Source: a cyanobacterium PCC 7702 (GTDB lineage Bacteria; Cyanobacteriota; Cyanobacteriia; Cyanobacteriales; Nostocaceae). From it: DNA of 63,099 bases. The stretch is taken from contig KB235926.1 of NCBI GenBank assembly GCA_000332255.1, forward strand, positions 1,494,334-1,557,432, read 5' to 3'. Below the pieces are notes generated by a model, which was not told the DNA's origin, searched no databases, and saw only the letters and a program-made list of their open reading frames with translations. The translations under genes were made by a program, and so were the position numbers. Of the stretch, positions 37,972 through 47,889 are shown piece by piece. The stretch's first letter is position 1. Each line of letters opens with the position of its first letter.

Positions 37972-39885
37972 TTATCGAAGTAATTCTTTGACTTTGTTGA
38001 TGATGCTTGCTGGATCGATTCCCTGATGGGGATACTGCTCCCACAATCCACCACAACCTTCCTTATGGGTGCCAAGATAAGCGTATTTAGGAGTAAAGCC
38101 GCGCTCTAACAACCAAGAACCAAAGCGACTTCCCAATCCGGTGCGACGGTTAAAGGATTCTACCAGCAGAACAAAGGGAGCTTGACCAACTTTTGCGATC
38201 GCTTCTTCATCAACAACGTTGAGGGTTGGTTTATTAATCAAACCGACATCCACTCCTTCTTGCTTAAGGCGCTCTATAGCGTCGAGGGCGCGATAAAGGG
38301 CATCACCAAAGCTGATAATATAACCTTGGCTTCCTTCTCGAATAACTTCATCTTTACCGGGGATAAATTTATAGTCGCTGCCAAAAAAGTCATTACCGTT
38401 GCTGTCAAGAATGTTGGGTACTTTGGAGCGGGTAGAGAAAATGAATCGCAGTCCAGGTTGGAAGAACACAGCTTCCACACAAGCTCTCATCTGATTAACA
38501 TCGGCCGGAAAATACAATCGCGTTTCATAGCCATCCTCCAAGCCATTGTCGGCAAACATGTTATTCAAACCGAAGTGACAAGTATTGTCAGCCATGTCAT
38601 CCACACCCGCGTGGGAAAAATGACAAAGCACGTTCGAGTAGTTTAGCCGTGCCATGGTAATTTCTGAAATACACATCTCTAAAAAGGCGCTGAAGGTTGC
38701 AAAAATACCTTGTTTGCCTTCCTCCATGCCAAATCCAGCTGCTGCAGAAAAGTTACCCCGCTCCATAACGCCGGAAGGAATAAATATTTCCGGGTACGTA
38801 TCGTGAATTTTTTTCAGACCGCAGGAACCTTCTAGGTCGCTATCAATAACCATGACTTTTTGCTTGCGCTCCTCTTCGCTCATGCGACCGAGAATGGCAA
38901 CCACTGCTTCTCCAAATTCGTTGCGGTTGGCGCCCCATTTGTCACCAGAGCCGATAAAAGTATAAGTTTGCTTTGGTTTTTGGATATTCTTGAGGTATTC
39001 GACAGCAGCGGTATGTCCGCGAGATTCTAGATATTTAATGGCCAAATCTACTGAAATTACATCGTGGCCGTGGTTAGAGCCTTCTAAGCCCTCAATTCCA
39101 GGACACATGGGGCGTTTGTTAATAACAGCGATCGGACCGGGAGTATTTACTGCTTCGCAAAGGCGACTGTATAAGTCATCCAGGTCTTCTCCGTCTCCCT
39201 GCAGCACTTTCAGACCGTGACCCTCTAAGGTTTTGGCAACGCTAAAACCCGGTAGATATTTAGAAGGATGTCCGGCTATTGTCACGTCGTTGTCGTCAAT
39301 AACTAGCTTGACGTTGAGATGCTGAGCAACAGCCAAACGAGCTGCTTCCGCATCGTTACCTTCTTGTTGGGAGCCATCAGAACCAAGACAAAAAACGACT
39401 TTGCCTGGATTTGCTATAGCAACGCCATTGACGTAAGGCCATAGATGTCCCAGTCGCCCAGAACTAAATTTCACTCCTGGAGTGAGTTTCAATTCCGGGT
39501 GTCCCGGTAAGCGCGAGTGTGCTTCACGATAGTGCAAAAGTTGCTCGGCTGGTAATTCACCATGCAGAACTGCCATCAGATACTGAGTTGCAACTCGATG
39601 TCCTGCTTCATCGAAGAAAATCGGCACAAATTTATCCGCCGCTTGCCGAAAAAAGGCGTCGAGGATCGTTACTTCTGGAACCGTGTCGTAAGGACCACCT
39701 GTGTGACCGCCCAATCCTTTAGCAGCTCCGGTGGCCGTAAAGAAAACGATCGCATCCCGACAAAGTTGAATGTTCGCTTTCAACTGTTGCCGTTGCTCTT
39801 GTGTCAAAGTACTATTGGCCGGATCGAGAGCTAAAGGTTTGTAAGCACTAAGGTCTATTGGAAATTGGCTAGCAGTAACAGTCAT
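37972..39885 (-). CDS. Transketolase-family enzyme
   Basis: A 637-residue thiamine-diphosphate enzyme. The cofactor motif is CLGSDGSQQEGNDAEAARLA followed by DDND, near residue 165. The N-terminal histidine region is GLGGHTGGPYDTVPEV, and the pyrimidine domain contains GVMERGNFSAAAGFGMEEGK with its glutamate. It is diverged from the Calvin-cycle transketolase (no classic LSAGHG motif), so the substrates may differ. It is divergent from a DeoR-type regulator, which supports a regulated sugar-metabolic role. Start ATG at 39885. Confidence 0.85.
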   Translation of the reverse strand: MTVTASQFPIDLSAYKPLALDPANSTLTQEQRQQLKANIQLCRDAIVFFTATGAAKGLGGHTGGPYDTVPEVTILDAFFRQAADKFVPIFFDEAGHRVATQYLMAVLHGELPAEQLLHYREAHSRLPGHPELKLTPGVKFSSGRLGHLWPYVNGVAIANPGKVVFCLGSDGSQQEGNDAEAARLAVAQHLNVKLVIDDNDVTIAGHPSKYLPGFSVAKTLEGHGLKVLQGDGEDLDDLYSRLCEAVNTPGPIAVINKRPMCPGIEGLEGSNHGHDVISVDLAIKYLESRGHTAAVEYLKNIQKPKQTYTFIGSGDKWGANRNEFGEAVVAILGRMSEEERKQKVMVIDSDLEGSCGLKKIHDTYPEIFIPSGVMERGNFSAAAGFGMEEGKQGIFATFSAFLEMCISEITMARLNYSNVLCHFSHAGVDDMADNTCHFGLNNMFADNGLEDGYETRLYFPADVNQMRACVEAVFFQPGLRFIFSTRSKVPNILDSNGNDFFGSDYKFIPGKDEVIREGSQGYIISFGDALYRALDAIERLKQEGVDVGLINKPTLNVVDEEAIAKVGQAPFVLLVESFNRRTGLGSRFGSWLLERGFTPKYAYLGTHKEGCGGLWEQYPHQGIDPASIINKVKELLR

Positions 39886-39933
39886 GGTTTCTTCCTGGAA
39901 TTACAACCGATTTAAACAGCACACCTGTTGTCG

Positions 39934-39996
39934 CGTGCACGAATATGCTTGAATTGATGTAAAGGTCATCCCAAGCACGCAAAAACCTGCACGCTT
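39934..39996. promoter_or_regulatory. Candidate operator between the transketolase and deoR-type genes
   Basis: The 180-nt divergent gap holds an 8-bp palindrome CGTGCACG (39934-39941) and the pair AAGCACGC (39973-39980) and GCACGCTT (39989-39996); another CGTGCA is at 40022. Repeated GCACG units are the kind of spaced repeats that DeoR proteins bind. Binding is inferred. Confidence 0.4.
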
Positions 39997-40065
39997 ACGT
40001 TCATAAGTATAAATTCCCAAACGTGCAATTTCAAGATGAAATGCGCAGATTCAGGAAAATCAATA

Positions 40066-40890
40066 ATGCTCACTGCAGAGCGACGACAATTGATTTTAGA
40101 CATTCTTCGCCGTGAGAAAAAGGTACTTTCATCGCAATTAAGTGCGACGCTCAAGGTTTCGGAAGATACTATTCGTCGGGATCTGCGAGAATTAGCTGAA
40201 TCCGGTCTGTTACAACGAGTTCATGGAGGAGCGCTTCTGGCTTCTCCAGCGATCGCCAGCTACACCGACCGCCAAAAACAAGCACCAAAGGAAAAAGAAG
40301 CGATCGCCCGCGCCGCTGCCAAATTGGTTTGTCCAGGACAGGTAATCATTCTAGATGGAGGTACAACAACTCTCCAAGTCGCCCGCCATCTACCCCCAGA
40401 CTTACAAGCAACAGTAGTCACAAACAGCCCGACAATTGCCGTCGCCCTGGCAGAACACCCTCAAATCGAAGTTATCATGCTAGGCGGAAAACTTTATAAA
40501 AAAGCTTTGGTCAATGTTGGCGCTGCTACAGTTGAAGCATTAGGAATGATTCATGCCGATTTGTGTATGCTAGGGGTGTGCAGCCTGCATCCAGAAGTGG
40601 GAATTAGTGTTCCAAATCTAGACGAAGCCCATGTCAAACGAGCCATGATCGCTGCAGCTGCTGAGGTGGTTGGATTAGCAACAGCACAGAAGTTAGATAC
40701 GGCTGCTCCTTATGTTGTAGAGTCAATTCATGCACTCACCTATCTGGTAACTGCACCAACGGTATCTGAGGAAATGCTTGCTGCTTACAAAGCCTTGGGA
40801 CTGACAATCATCCAAGATGAATCCACTGGTCTTTCTCTGTCATGCGACAAAAAAAATTTGCAGTCGTTTGGGGAATCAACAGCATCCTGA
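40066..40890 (+). CDS. DeoR-family transcriptional regulator
   Basis: A 274-residue protein with an N-terminal HTH (MLTAERRQLILDILRREKKV, SEDTIRRDLRELAESGLLQR, VHGGAL) and a C-terminal DeoRC sugar-phosphate sensing domain (IILDGGTTTLQVARHLPP, VTNSPTIAVALAEHPQIEVI, LGGKLYKKALVNVGAATVEA). Family members sense a phosphorylated sugar. Placement opposite a transketolase gene suggests that the ligand is a pentose-phosphate-type metabolite, which is inference. The ATG at 40066 fits the family start; 40036 would add ten residues. Confidence 0.88.
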   Translation: MLTAERRQLILDILRREKKVLSSQLSATLKVSEDTIRRDLRELAESGLLQRVHGGALLASPAIASYTDRQKQAPKEKEAIARAAAKLVCPGQVIILDGGTTTLQVARHLPPDLQATVVTNSPTIAVALAEHPQIEVIMLGGKLYKKALVNVGAATVEALGMIHADLCMLGVCSLHPEVGISVPNLDEAHVKRAMIAAAAEVVGLATAQKLDTAAPYVVESIHALTYLVTAPTVSEEMLAAYKALGLTIIQDESTGLSLSCDKKNLQSFGESTAS

Positions 40891-40935
40891 AGCAAACATT
40901 TCCCCAATCCGCTTTCTAGAATTGCATCCTCACAC

Positions 40936-41885
40936 TCAGCATTTTTTCAAATTACCAGTTTGTGAACTACCCGCACTAGCCTTTTTACCTTGGGGATCGC
41001 CTTGCGGCTTATTGGTCTTACGTTGCCTCGACTCGGCAAGGGCGGGGTTCTCTCCGCCCATAGATAATATCCGTATGCCTTCTGCTCGGATGTTTTTGCT
41101 TGCATTTTCATCCCTGCCACAATCAGTCTTGCAAAGAGGACAATCCCACTCTCTAATATCTAGAGGTAAATCATCAACAATATGTCCACAACAACAGCAG
41201 GTCTTTGAACTAGGGAAAAATCTGTCAATTTCCACAAACAGACCGTTTTTGGCTTTTAACTTGTAATCAATAAAATTAACAAACATTCCCCAACCCACAT
41301 CGGATATTGATTTAGAGAGCTTGCAAACGCGTACCGTTCCCTTGACGTTGAGGTTTTCTACAACGATAACTTGGCTTTCGTTAACCAGTTTTCTGCTTAG
41401 TTTGTGCAGAAAATCTTGGCGGGAATTTGATACTTTTTCATGAACCTTAGCTACAAGTTTTCTGAATTTGTTCCTTGATTTGCTTCCCTTGATTTTGCGT
41501 GCCAGCTTTTTTGCTTACTTGCTAAATTTCTTTCATGCCGTTTGAGATGTTTAGGATGAGAATACTTTACAATTTGTTCTCCATCAGAAACGATGGCAAA
41601 ATCTTTAATTCCAAGGTCAATACTTATTATTTTGTCGCCGGAACCCTGACTATTTTTCCATTATTTTCAACCAGGATAGAAGCGTATTATTTATCTATAG
41701 TTGTCTTACTGATAGTGACAGTTTTGATTTTACCCTCAATAGTTCTATGAAAAACTGCCTTAACTTTACCAATTTTTGGTATGTTCAAGCAATCTTCCAC
41801 AATAGTCACATTCTGGGGATATTGGATAGACTGCTTGTGATTTTTGGATTGAAACTTCGGAAACTTGAATAGCAGTCAGCACTCA
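40936..41885 (-). pseudogene. Degraded IS605-type TnpB (OrfB) gene
   Basis: Pieces of the RuvC-type TnpB nuclease are readable on the minus strand in several frames: FPKFQSKNHKQSIQYPQNV, then SIDLGIKDFAIVSDGEQIVK (RuvC-I aspartate), then VAKVHEKVSNSRQDFLHKLS, VVENLNVKG, and the zinc finger region SSKTCCCCGH ... CPLCKTDCGRDENASKN (RuvC-III aspartate). The gene is broken by a stop codon near 41690, a shift near 41660 and a one-base loss in a run of six A (plus strand T, 41507-41512). The N-terminus is absent and no tnpA is nearby. Confidence 0.85.
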
Positions 41886-42998
41886 ATGTTATTCCCCGTC
41901 AAATCCATGTAGTCTTTTTGGATACAGTGATTTTATCAAAACTGGTGTCAAACTGTGAAAAATGATTTTGTCTCAAAAGGTTGTTCAGTTAGTGACCTTA
42001 AAGCTCATCTTGTATTAACAAGAATATTAGAAAATAGTGATTCCTCATCGACCCCTACCCCGTCAAGGAATAGCAGATTGAATGGTTGTTAGCCAATTCG
42101 TCATCACTCCGACATTCATTGCAAACAGCCTTCCGTCAGATGTGGGACTTCTGTTGGTTTTAGCTAAATCTACACTACTTATGGTCGAGAATTGGCTAAA
42201 GAATATTCTTGCTTACATCAAATTTTTTATTAGTTAGTGCTTAAGTACTCACTACAAACTGTGTGTTGCTCTACCTTTCTGAATTGGTTTTTAAATATTA
42301 TTTTATTTTAAATTAAAATGCAAAAAATAAGCAATAACTTAAAAATATCACTGCCATAGCTTCCTCAAACCTATTCTCTTTATTCACGAGCTCGGGCTAG
42401 CTTTGAAGAGAAGTTTTTGACAAAAAATATGCGGCTATTTCTAATTGTTTTCACGATTCTGTTAGCAGTTTCAAAATAGTATATCATACTTTGGTTTGCT
42501 GAAAAATCAAACATTGACAAAAGTGAAAATTTTAGCTATTTTATTAATGAGTAAGCAATTTTTTGTTATTTCAAAGTTATTCAAAGTTATTAAATAGTAG
42601 AAAGCATGAAAGTTTAACTAATATCAATATCAAGTTTTTCAAAAAACTATCAGGAAGCAGGCGTGGATAAAAAAAGTATAATTTTATACTTAATAATTCT
42701 TTATTTTCCCTAAAATAGAAAATAATTGCGTGTGGAGTATATTTTGTCTCAGGAGTAAAGACAGGCAAAATCTTAATAACTTTTCTACCCGTCCGTACCG
42801 GGAGAAGACGAGCATAGTTTAAAAATTTTCTTTGATCTGCTTTTTCAACACCTTCCAGATACGTAGTAATTAGGTTGCCACAGTTGTTCGAGAAAACTAC
42901 TAAGCTGGTAAATAGCACCTCAAATTTGCCACTTAAATTTTAGCAAACGCTGTGGCGTTTGAAGAAACCCTAGCCGGCTAACTAACTGAAAAATAATT
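41886..42998. other. Gene-poor AT-rich region between tnpB remnant and ffh
   Basis: About 1.1 kb with no gene I can support. A 113-codon minus-strand frame (42577-42918) has no recognisable motif and atypical composition. The AT-rich character, with a dead transposon next to it, suggests an old insertion zone. The right end should contain the ffh promoter. Confidence 0.45.
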
Positions 42999-44462
42999 AT
43001 GTTTGACGCACTTGCCGATCGTTTAGAAGCTGCCTGGAAAAAACTGCGGGGACAGGATAAAATTTCCCACTCCAACATTCAAGAAGCTTTGCGGGAGGTT
43101 CGTCGCGCCTTGTTAGAGGCAGATGTTAATCTCCAGGTGGTGAAAGAATTTATTAGCGAAGTAGAAGCCAAGGCGCAGGGAGCCGAGGTAATCGCAGGAG
43201 TACGTCCCGACCAACAGTTCATCAAAATTGTTTATGATGAGTTGGTACGGGTGATGGGGGAAACAAACGTACCATTAGCCCAGGCGAAGGAAAAACCGAC
43301 AGTTGTATTGATGGCGGGGCTGCAGGGTACGGGAAAAACCACAGCTACTGCTAAGTTAGCGTTACACTTGCGAAAATTAAATCGCAGTTGCTTAATGGTA
43401 GCAACAGACGTTTACCGTCCGGCAGCGATCGAGCAGCTTGTGACATTGGGAAAGCAAATAGAAGTACCGGTATTTGAAATGGGAAGCGACGCCGATCCTG
43501 TGGAGATTGCAAAGCAGGGTGTGGAGCGGGGGCGAGCAGAGGGCGTGGACACCGTGATTATTGATACTGCCGGTCGCCTACAAATTGATGCGGAAATGAT
43601 GGCAGAATTAGTTCGCATCAAGGAAGCCGTTCAGCCGCACGAAACTCTGTTAGTAGTTGATGCGATGACCGGTCAGGAGGCAGCAAATCTTACCCGTACT
43701 TTTCACGAACAAGTGGGGATTACCGGTGCAATTCTCACCAAACTAGATGGCGATAGTCGCGGGGGAGCAGCACTATCGGTACGGCGGATTTCCGGAGCAC
43801 CTATTAAATTTGTGGGTGTTGGTGAAAAAGTTGAAGCGCTGCAACCGTTTTATCCCGATCGCATGGCATCGCGAATTCTTGGCATGGGTGATGTTTTAAC
43901 TTTAGTAGAAAAAGCCCAAGAAGAAATTGACTTGGCTGACGCCGAGAAAATGCAGGAAAAAATCCTGGCCGCAAAGTTTGACTTTACCGACTTTCTCAAA
44001 CAGCTGCGTTTGCTAAAAAACATGGGCTCTTTGGGAGGAATTTTGAAATTAATTCCCGGGATGAACAAGTTGACAGACGACCAGCTGCAAAAAGGTGAAA
44101 TCCAGCTCAAACGCTGTGAAGCGATGATTAACTCCATGACCCCCCAAGAGCGCAAAAATCCAGACTTGCTGGCAAGTTCGCCCAGTCGGCGGCGGAGGGT
44201 TGCTGCTGGAAGTGGTTACAAAGAATCAGATGTGAGCAAGCTAGTAAGTGACTTTCAAAGAATGCGTACTTTTATGCAGCAAATGGGTAAAGGCAACTTT
44301 CCTGGTCTGGCGGGTATGTTTGGCAAGGGTGCGGAGGGCGATCCCTACGCTGTGGGTGCCAATCGTTCTGTTCCCCCGGGATGGCGGGGCTACAGCGGTA
44401 GCGCCGCTGTGAAAAAGAAACCCAAGAAGGATAAAAAAAAGAAAGGTTTTGGTACCTTGTGA
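42999..44462 (+). CDS. ffh: Signal recognition particle protein Ffh
   Basis: A 487-residue SRP GTPase that brings nascent membrane proteins to FtsY. It has the N domain (MFDALADRLEAAWKKLRGQD), the G domain (G1 MAGLQGTGKTTATAKLA, G3 DTAGRLQID, G4 ILTKLDGDSRGGAALS) and the methionine-rich M domain from about residue 325 (MTPQERKNPDLL). The C-terminus is very basic (KKKPKKDKKKKG). It starts with ATG at 42999 and leads a cluster with rpsP. Confidence 0.97.
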   Translation: MFDALADRLEAAWKKLRGQDKISHSNIQEALREVRRALLEADVNLQVVKEFISEVEAKAQGAEVIAGVRPDQQFIKIVYDELVRVMGETNVPLAQAKEKPTVVLMAGLQGTGKTTATAKLALHLRKLNRSCLMVATDVYRPAAIEQLVTLGKQIEVPVFEMGSDADPVEIAKQGVERGRAEGVDTVIIDTAGRLQIDAEMMAELVRIKEAVQPHETLLVVDAMTGQEAANLTRTFHEQVGITGAILTKLDGDSRGGAALSVRRISGAPIKFVGVGEKVEALQPFYPDRMASRILGMGDVLTLVEKAQEEIDLADAEKMQEKILAAKFDFTDFLKQLRLLKNMGSLGGILKLIPGMNKLTDDQLQKGEIQLKRCEAMINSMTPQERKNPDLLASSPSRRRRVAAGSGYKESDVSKLVSDFQRMRTFMQQMGKGNFPGLAGMFGKGAEGDPYAVGANRSVPPGWRGYSGSAAVKKKPKKDKKKKGFGTL

Positions 44463-44537
44463 CCCTAGCTTGGAATCGATCGTGTTTTTGCTGAGGACTG
44501 GGTAAGGAATGAGCGATAGTAGTTAAGCCCGGGCAAG

Positions 44538-44559
44538 TGCTAAAATAAGCATTTTAGCA
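44538..44559 (+). terminator. Hairpin after ffh
   Basis: A perfect 9-bp inverted repeat (TGCTAAAAT, loop AAGC, ATTTTAGCA), extendable by three more pairs, followed by TTTAC. It could terminate ffh transcripts before rpsP. A second small hairpin (CGGGC / GCCCG) is at 44606-44619. Confidence 0.45.
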
Positions 44560-44677
44560 TTTACAAGCTATGATTCTCTCAAAAAGAGGAGCTAGCAATC
44601 ATTGACGGGCAACTGCCCGGAAAAAAGTGCAAAATCGTTGTTAACTGTACAGGAGATAGGAGAAATATTTCTCAACC

Positions 44678-44938
44678 ATGATTAAACTGCGCTTGAAGCG
44701 ATTCGGTAAAAAGCGGGAAGCGAGCTATCGCATAATTGCCATTAACAGTCTCGCTCGCCGTGATGGTCGTCCCCTGGAGGAACTGGGATACTACAATCCT
44801 AGAACTGACGAAGTACGACTGGATGTTCCCGGTATCGTCAGGCGATTACAACAAGGAGCCCAACCGACTGACACCGTGCGTCGCATCCTAGAAAAAGCCA
44901 ATGTCTTCGAACAGGTCCGTGCAAAAGCCGCTTCCTAA
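44678..44938 (+). CDS. rpsP: 30S ribosomal protein S16
   Basis: An 86-residue ribosomal protein. The sequence [20 protein letters not shown] and [20 protein letters not shown] are the family hallmarks. It binds 16S rRNA early in small-subunit assembly. The KH-domain gene begins inside its last 38 nt in another frame, an overlap that suggests coupled expression. Confidence 0.97.
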   Translation: MIKLRLKRFGKKREASYRIIAINSLARRDGRPLEELGYYNPRTDEVRLDVPGIVRRLQQGAQPTDTVRRILEKANVFEQVRAKAAS

Positions 44939-45317
44939 AGTTGCAACCAAATCCCCAACAGTAAGTCCTGACTACGTTGGGTTGGTACGGTTTTTATTGC
45001 AGCCGTTTTTGGAATCGCCCGATTCCCTGAGGGTCGATTGCGAAATGTATCACACCCAGAAGCGGGCTTGGATTCGTATCGCTTTTGAAGGTACAGATAA
45101 AGGAAAAGTGTTTGGTCGGGGAGGGCGTAATATCCAAGCGATTCGTACTGTCATTGCCGCTGCTGCTCAAGCTGCTGGTCATTCGGTATATTTAGATATC
45201 TATGGCAGTAATGGAGCCGGTCGGGAAGGTGCTTCTTTTGAAGAAGAGAAACAAGAACGATTACCGCAGCCCAAATCGAAAGAACGGCGTCCTGTTGTCA
45301 AATCCCGTTCCCGCTAG
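44901..45317 (+). CDS. KH-domain RNA-binding protein (KhpA/YlqC type)
   Basis: A 138-residue protein with one KH domain: [20 protein letters not shown] and the GxxG loop in [20 protein letters not shown]. KhpA relatives bind RNA and influence translation and cell division in other bacteria. The C-terminal 35 residues are charged and disordered. The ATG at 44901 overlaps rpsP by 38 nt; a start nearer the conserved part is possible but has no ATG. The ffh-rpsP-KH order is common in bacteria. Confidence 0.85.
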   Translation: MSSNRSVQKPLPKVATKSPTVSPDYVGLVRFLLQPFLESPDSLRVDCEMYHTQKRAWIRIAFEGTDKGKVFGRGGRNIQAIRTVIAAAAQAAGHSVYLDIYGSNGAGREGASFEEEKQERLPQPKSKERRPVVKSRSR

Positions 45318-45742
45318 GTTTAAACTAGAAAATAAGTAGGGGTGAAACCAAAGCGGTAATTCCTTTTCGGTTAACTAGCTGTATTTACAGAGTGAGGAAA
45401 GTTTTGCAGCTTGGGCTGTTTGTTAGCCCGTACCCAACATTTACCTGGGGAAAGACTGCATTATTCCTCTCGAAAGTGTAACAATGGAGCTGCCTCTGCT
45501 GGAAGGCTCTTTTTGAGAGTCTCGGTTAGAACCGAAAGCGATCGCCTCAGCGCTTGCTCGCTGGCTATGCTTTACAAAAGCATAAGATCGCAGGTGAACG
45601 GGAACGAGCAAAATATGACGAAATTTGATACGCTACCATCAGTAGCTACAAGCAAAAGCTAGCAACGCATCGCTTGCGCCCAGCAAGTAAAGTCGATGGC
45701 TTAGAGAGAAAGACGATCTCTGTAAGGAGGTGAAACCAGGGA
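45318..45742. other. Intergenic region between the KH gene and rpsU
   Basis: No supported gene; an 83-codon plus-strand frame here lacks any recognisable motif. A small CGGTT-AG-AACCG hairpin is at about 45524. The rpsU promoter and its strong ribosome site (AAGGAGGTGA, 45724-45733) are at the right end. Confidence 0.45.
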
Positions 45743-45919
45743 GTGGCTGAAGTCCGTTTGGGTGAAAACGAGTCTATCGATTCGGCACTAAGACGTTTTA
45801 AAAAGAAAATTCAAAAAGCAGGAATTTTATCCGAAGTCAAGCGCCGAGAAAGATACGAAAAACCCAGCCTGCGCCGGAAGCGGAAAGCAGAAGCTTCGCG
45901 TAAGGGCGTCCGTTACTAG
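45743..45919 (+). CDS. rpsU: 30S ribosomal protein S21
   Basis: A 58-residue basic protein starting at a GTG codon, missed by ordinary length cut-offs. The sequence begins [20 protein letters not shown] and ends [15 protein letters not shown], matching S21. A near-perfect Shine-Dalgarno AAGGAGGTGA precedes it. S21 helps mRNA binding on the small subunit and in cyanobacteria is often cold-responsive (known for the family). Confidence 0.95.
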   Translation: MAEVRLGENESIDSALRRFKKKIQKAGILSEVKRRERYEKPSLRRKRKAEASRKGVRY

Positions 45920-46001
45920 GCGAAGGACAATGTTTTTGGTGAAGGTAACCAGCCAAAAGCATTGCTCTCGGGTGCAAAAATAGTTGTATTTCCAACTCAC
46001 T

Positions 46002-46060
46002 AAAGTAGAGACGTAGAAGTTTTGCTTCCCTGAAAGAGGCTGCTCGCGCCTCTACTTTTT
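46002..46060 (+). terminator. Terminator after rpsU
   Basis: Arms AAAGTAGAGACG (46002-46013) and CGCCTCTACTTT (46046-46057) pair over 12 bp with one mismatch; the loop contains a small inner hairpin (GAAGTTTTGCTTC), and a T run follows. Confidence 0.65.
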
Positions 46061-46120
46061 ATCCCCAGGTAAGTAAAAAATGTAAATTTTATTAAAAAAA
46101 GTTTTGATAAATGAAATACT

Positions 46121-47077
46121 ATGGCAGAGTCCTTAACAATCGAGCTGCCGAATGTTAAAAGCGCGATCGCTCTAGCAGGACAAGGAGAAGAAAATCTCAA
46201 GATACTCTCTCAACAAACGGGAGCAGTAATAGTACTGCGCGGTCAAGAACTACGCATTTTTGGTACGGAAAAGCAAATTGATTTGGCTGGGCGGTTGGTG
46301 CGATCGCTAGAAAAACTGTGGAGTACGGGTAGTATTGTCTCTAGCGCTGATATTCTCACAGCCCGTCAAGCCCTTGATACCCATCGAGAAGGAGAACTAC
46401 AAGACTTGCAGCGAGATATTCTCGCGAAAACTCGTCGAGGTGAAGAAATTCGTGCCAAAACTTTCCGCCAAAGACAATACATCCAAGCTCTGCGCAAACA
46501 GGACTTAATTTTTTGCAACGGTCCTGCTGGTACTGGTAAAACTTTCCTTGCAGTTGTGGTAGCCGTACAAGCACTTCTGGCTAACGAATTTGAAAAGCTA
46601 ATTTTAACTCGTCCAGCAGTAGAAGCAGGAGAAAGACTTGGTTTTTTACCAGGAGATTTGCAGCAAAAAGTTAATCCCTATCTTCGTCCTTTGTACGATG
46701 CCATCAATGAATTCATAGATCCCGAAAAAGTTCCATCGTTAATGGAAAGGGGCGTGATTGAAGTTGCACCTCTAGCTTACATGCGAGGGCGCACCCTTAA
46801 CCACGCCTTTGTCATTGTCGACGAAGCCCAAAACACCACACCATCCCAAATGAAAATGGTTTTAACTCGCCTGGGTTTTCGTTCGCGGATGGTGGTAACG
46901 GGTGATATGACCCAAACCGACTTGTCAGCACATCAAGAATCTGGTTTGGCAGTGGCTTTACAAGTTTTAAAACACGTGGAAGGAATTTTCTTTTGCGAAT
47001 TTACCCATAAAGATGTTGTCCGCCATCCTTTAGTTCAGCGTATTGTTAATGCCTACGAACAATACGAGAACAAATAA
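46121..47077 (+). CDS. PhoH-family ATPase
   Basis: A 318-residue P-loop protein of the PhoH family (PF02562). Walker A is in FCNGPAGTGKTFLAVVVA near residue 135, Walker B in NHAFVIVDEAQNTTPSQMKM, and the N-terminal part resembles a KH-like region. The family is linked to RNA processing and, in E. coli, phosphate starvation. The ATG at 46121 gives MAESLTIELPNVK. It follows rpsU after a terminator, so it is probably expressed on its own. Confidence 0.92.
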   Translation: MAESLTIELPNVKSAIALAGQGEENLKILSQQTGAVIVLRGQELRIFGTEKQIDLAGRLVRSLEKLWSTGSIVSSADILTARQALDTHREGELQDLQRDILAKTRRGEEIRAKTFRQRQYIQALRKQDLIFCNGPAGTGKTFLAVVVAVQALLANEFEKLILTRPAVEAGERLGFLPGDLQQKVNPYLRPLYDAINEFIDPEKVPSLMERGVIEVAPLAYMRGRTLNHAFVIVDEAQNTTPSQMKMVLTRLGFRSRMVVTGDMTQTDLSAHQESGLAVALQVLKHVEGIFFCEFTHKDVVRHPLVQRIVNAYEQYENK

Positions 47078-47357
47078 TTGCTGTTAGGGTAATCAATTGT
47101 CCGCCTTTTCCAAGCGATCGCTACTGGCGCGAGCACTCCGTTTTGTCGCACAAGTCCACCTATACTTTCAGCCTCGACGATTGTAGTCATCGTACCCTGG
47201 GAGATCCGATGGCGTAGAAAATCTACCCCCAGTACCAGCCAAGTTGCTGATGCTAACTTGAATTTGAGATAGGCAGCCAAACAAGCGCCGTATAATAGCA
47301 ATTTTGATGACACAAAAAGCCTTCTCCTTCAATAGTGAATTTTCAGTTCCCAACTCC

Positions 47358-47774
47358 TCAACCTCGCTTTCTACACTGCAAGGGGTAGCGATTTCCCCGC
47401 CACGTTGTCCAACCACGAGCCGCTCTGGTCACAGAATTGTAACTAAGATACCAGTTATCCTGTTCTCTACCTAGATAGCGAATACCCAATTGATTTCCCC
47501 TTGACCATTGTCTTGCGAGTGGAACCCAAGGACCGCCGCTGTCGCTAAAGCGCCCAACAACACGCACGGCTGATGTAGAAGAACAAACATTGTCATGACA
47601 AGTAGTTTGAGGATCGTCAACTATATACCACTGCATTCTGGCAGGTCGACCATCAATCAAACAATCCCAATTCCCAAAAAACCATTCCCTAACCACAACA
47701 GACGCATTCACTGGATAAGCGAGCAAAGAAGCTGCTGCTACAGCACTAAAGGGGATGAAAAACAATTTTTTCAT
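47358..47774 (-). CDS. Secreted small protein, DUF6006-like
   Basis: A 138-residue protein with a signal peptide (LFFIPFSAVAAASLLAYPVN). The mature part has tryptophan-rich segments: VVREWFFGNWDCLIDGRPAR, YLGREQDNWYLSYNS and WTTWRGNRYPLQC, and four cysteines that may form disulfides. I recognise it as a cyanobacterial family I believe is named DUF6006; the function is unknown. Start ATG at 47774 (MKKLFFIP). Confidence 0.68.
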   Translation of the reverse strand: MKKLFFIPFSAVAAASLLAYPVNASVVVREWFFGNWDCLIDGRPARMQWYIVDDPQTTCHDNVCSSTSAVRVVGRFSDSGGPWVPLARQWSRGNQLGIRYLGREQDNWYLSYNSVTRAARGWTTWRGNRYPLQCRKRG

Positions 47775-47889
47775 ATTCGCTTTGAACAATCAGAATTTAG
47801 TGCAGAACCATTGAAAAATTGATAGAACTGCACGGCTTAATTTCTTAATAGTTAGGAACTGGAAAATTTATGCAACAAAAAACATGTAA

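Noticed and set aside
41535-41750. 71-codon plus-strand frame in the tnpB region
   Set aside because: It is the antisense shadow of the TnpB remnant, whose minus-strand pieces match the nuclease family.
42577-42918. 113-codon minus-strand frame left of ffh
   Set aside because: No known motif, composition of AT-rich spacer and located next to transposon remains; it could be a fast-evolving gene but I cannot support it.
45411-45662. 83-codon plus-strand frame before rpsU
   Set aside because: Low-complexity product without family features; the true gene here is rpsU further right.
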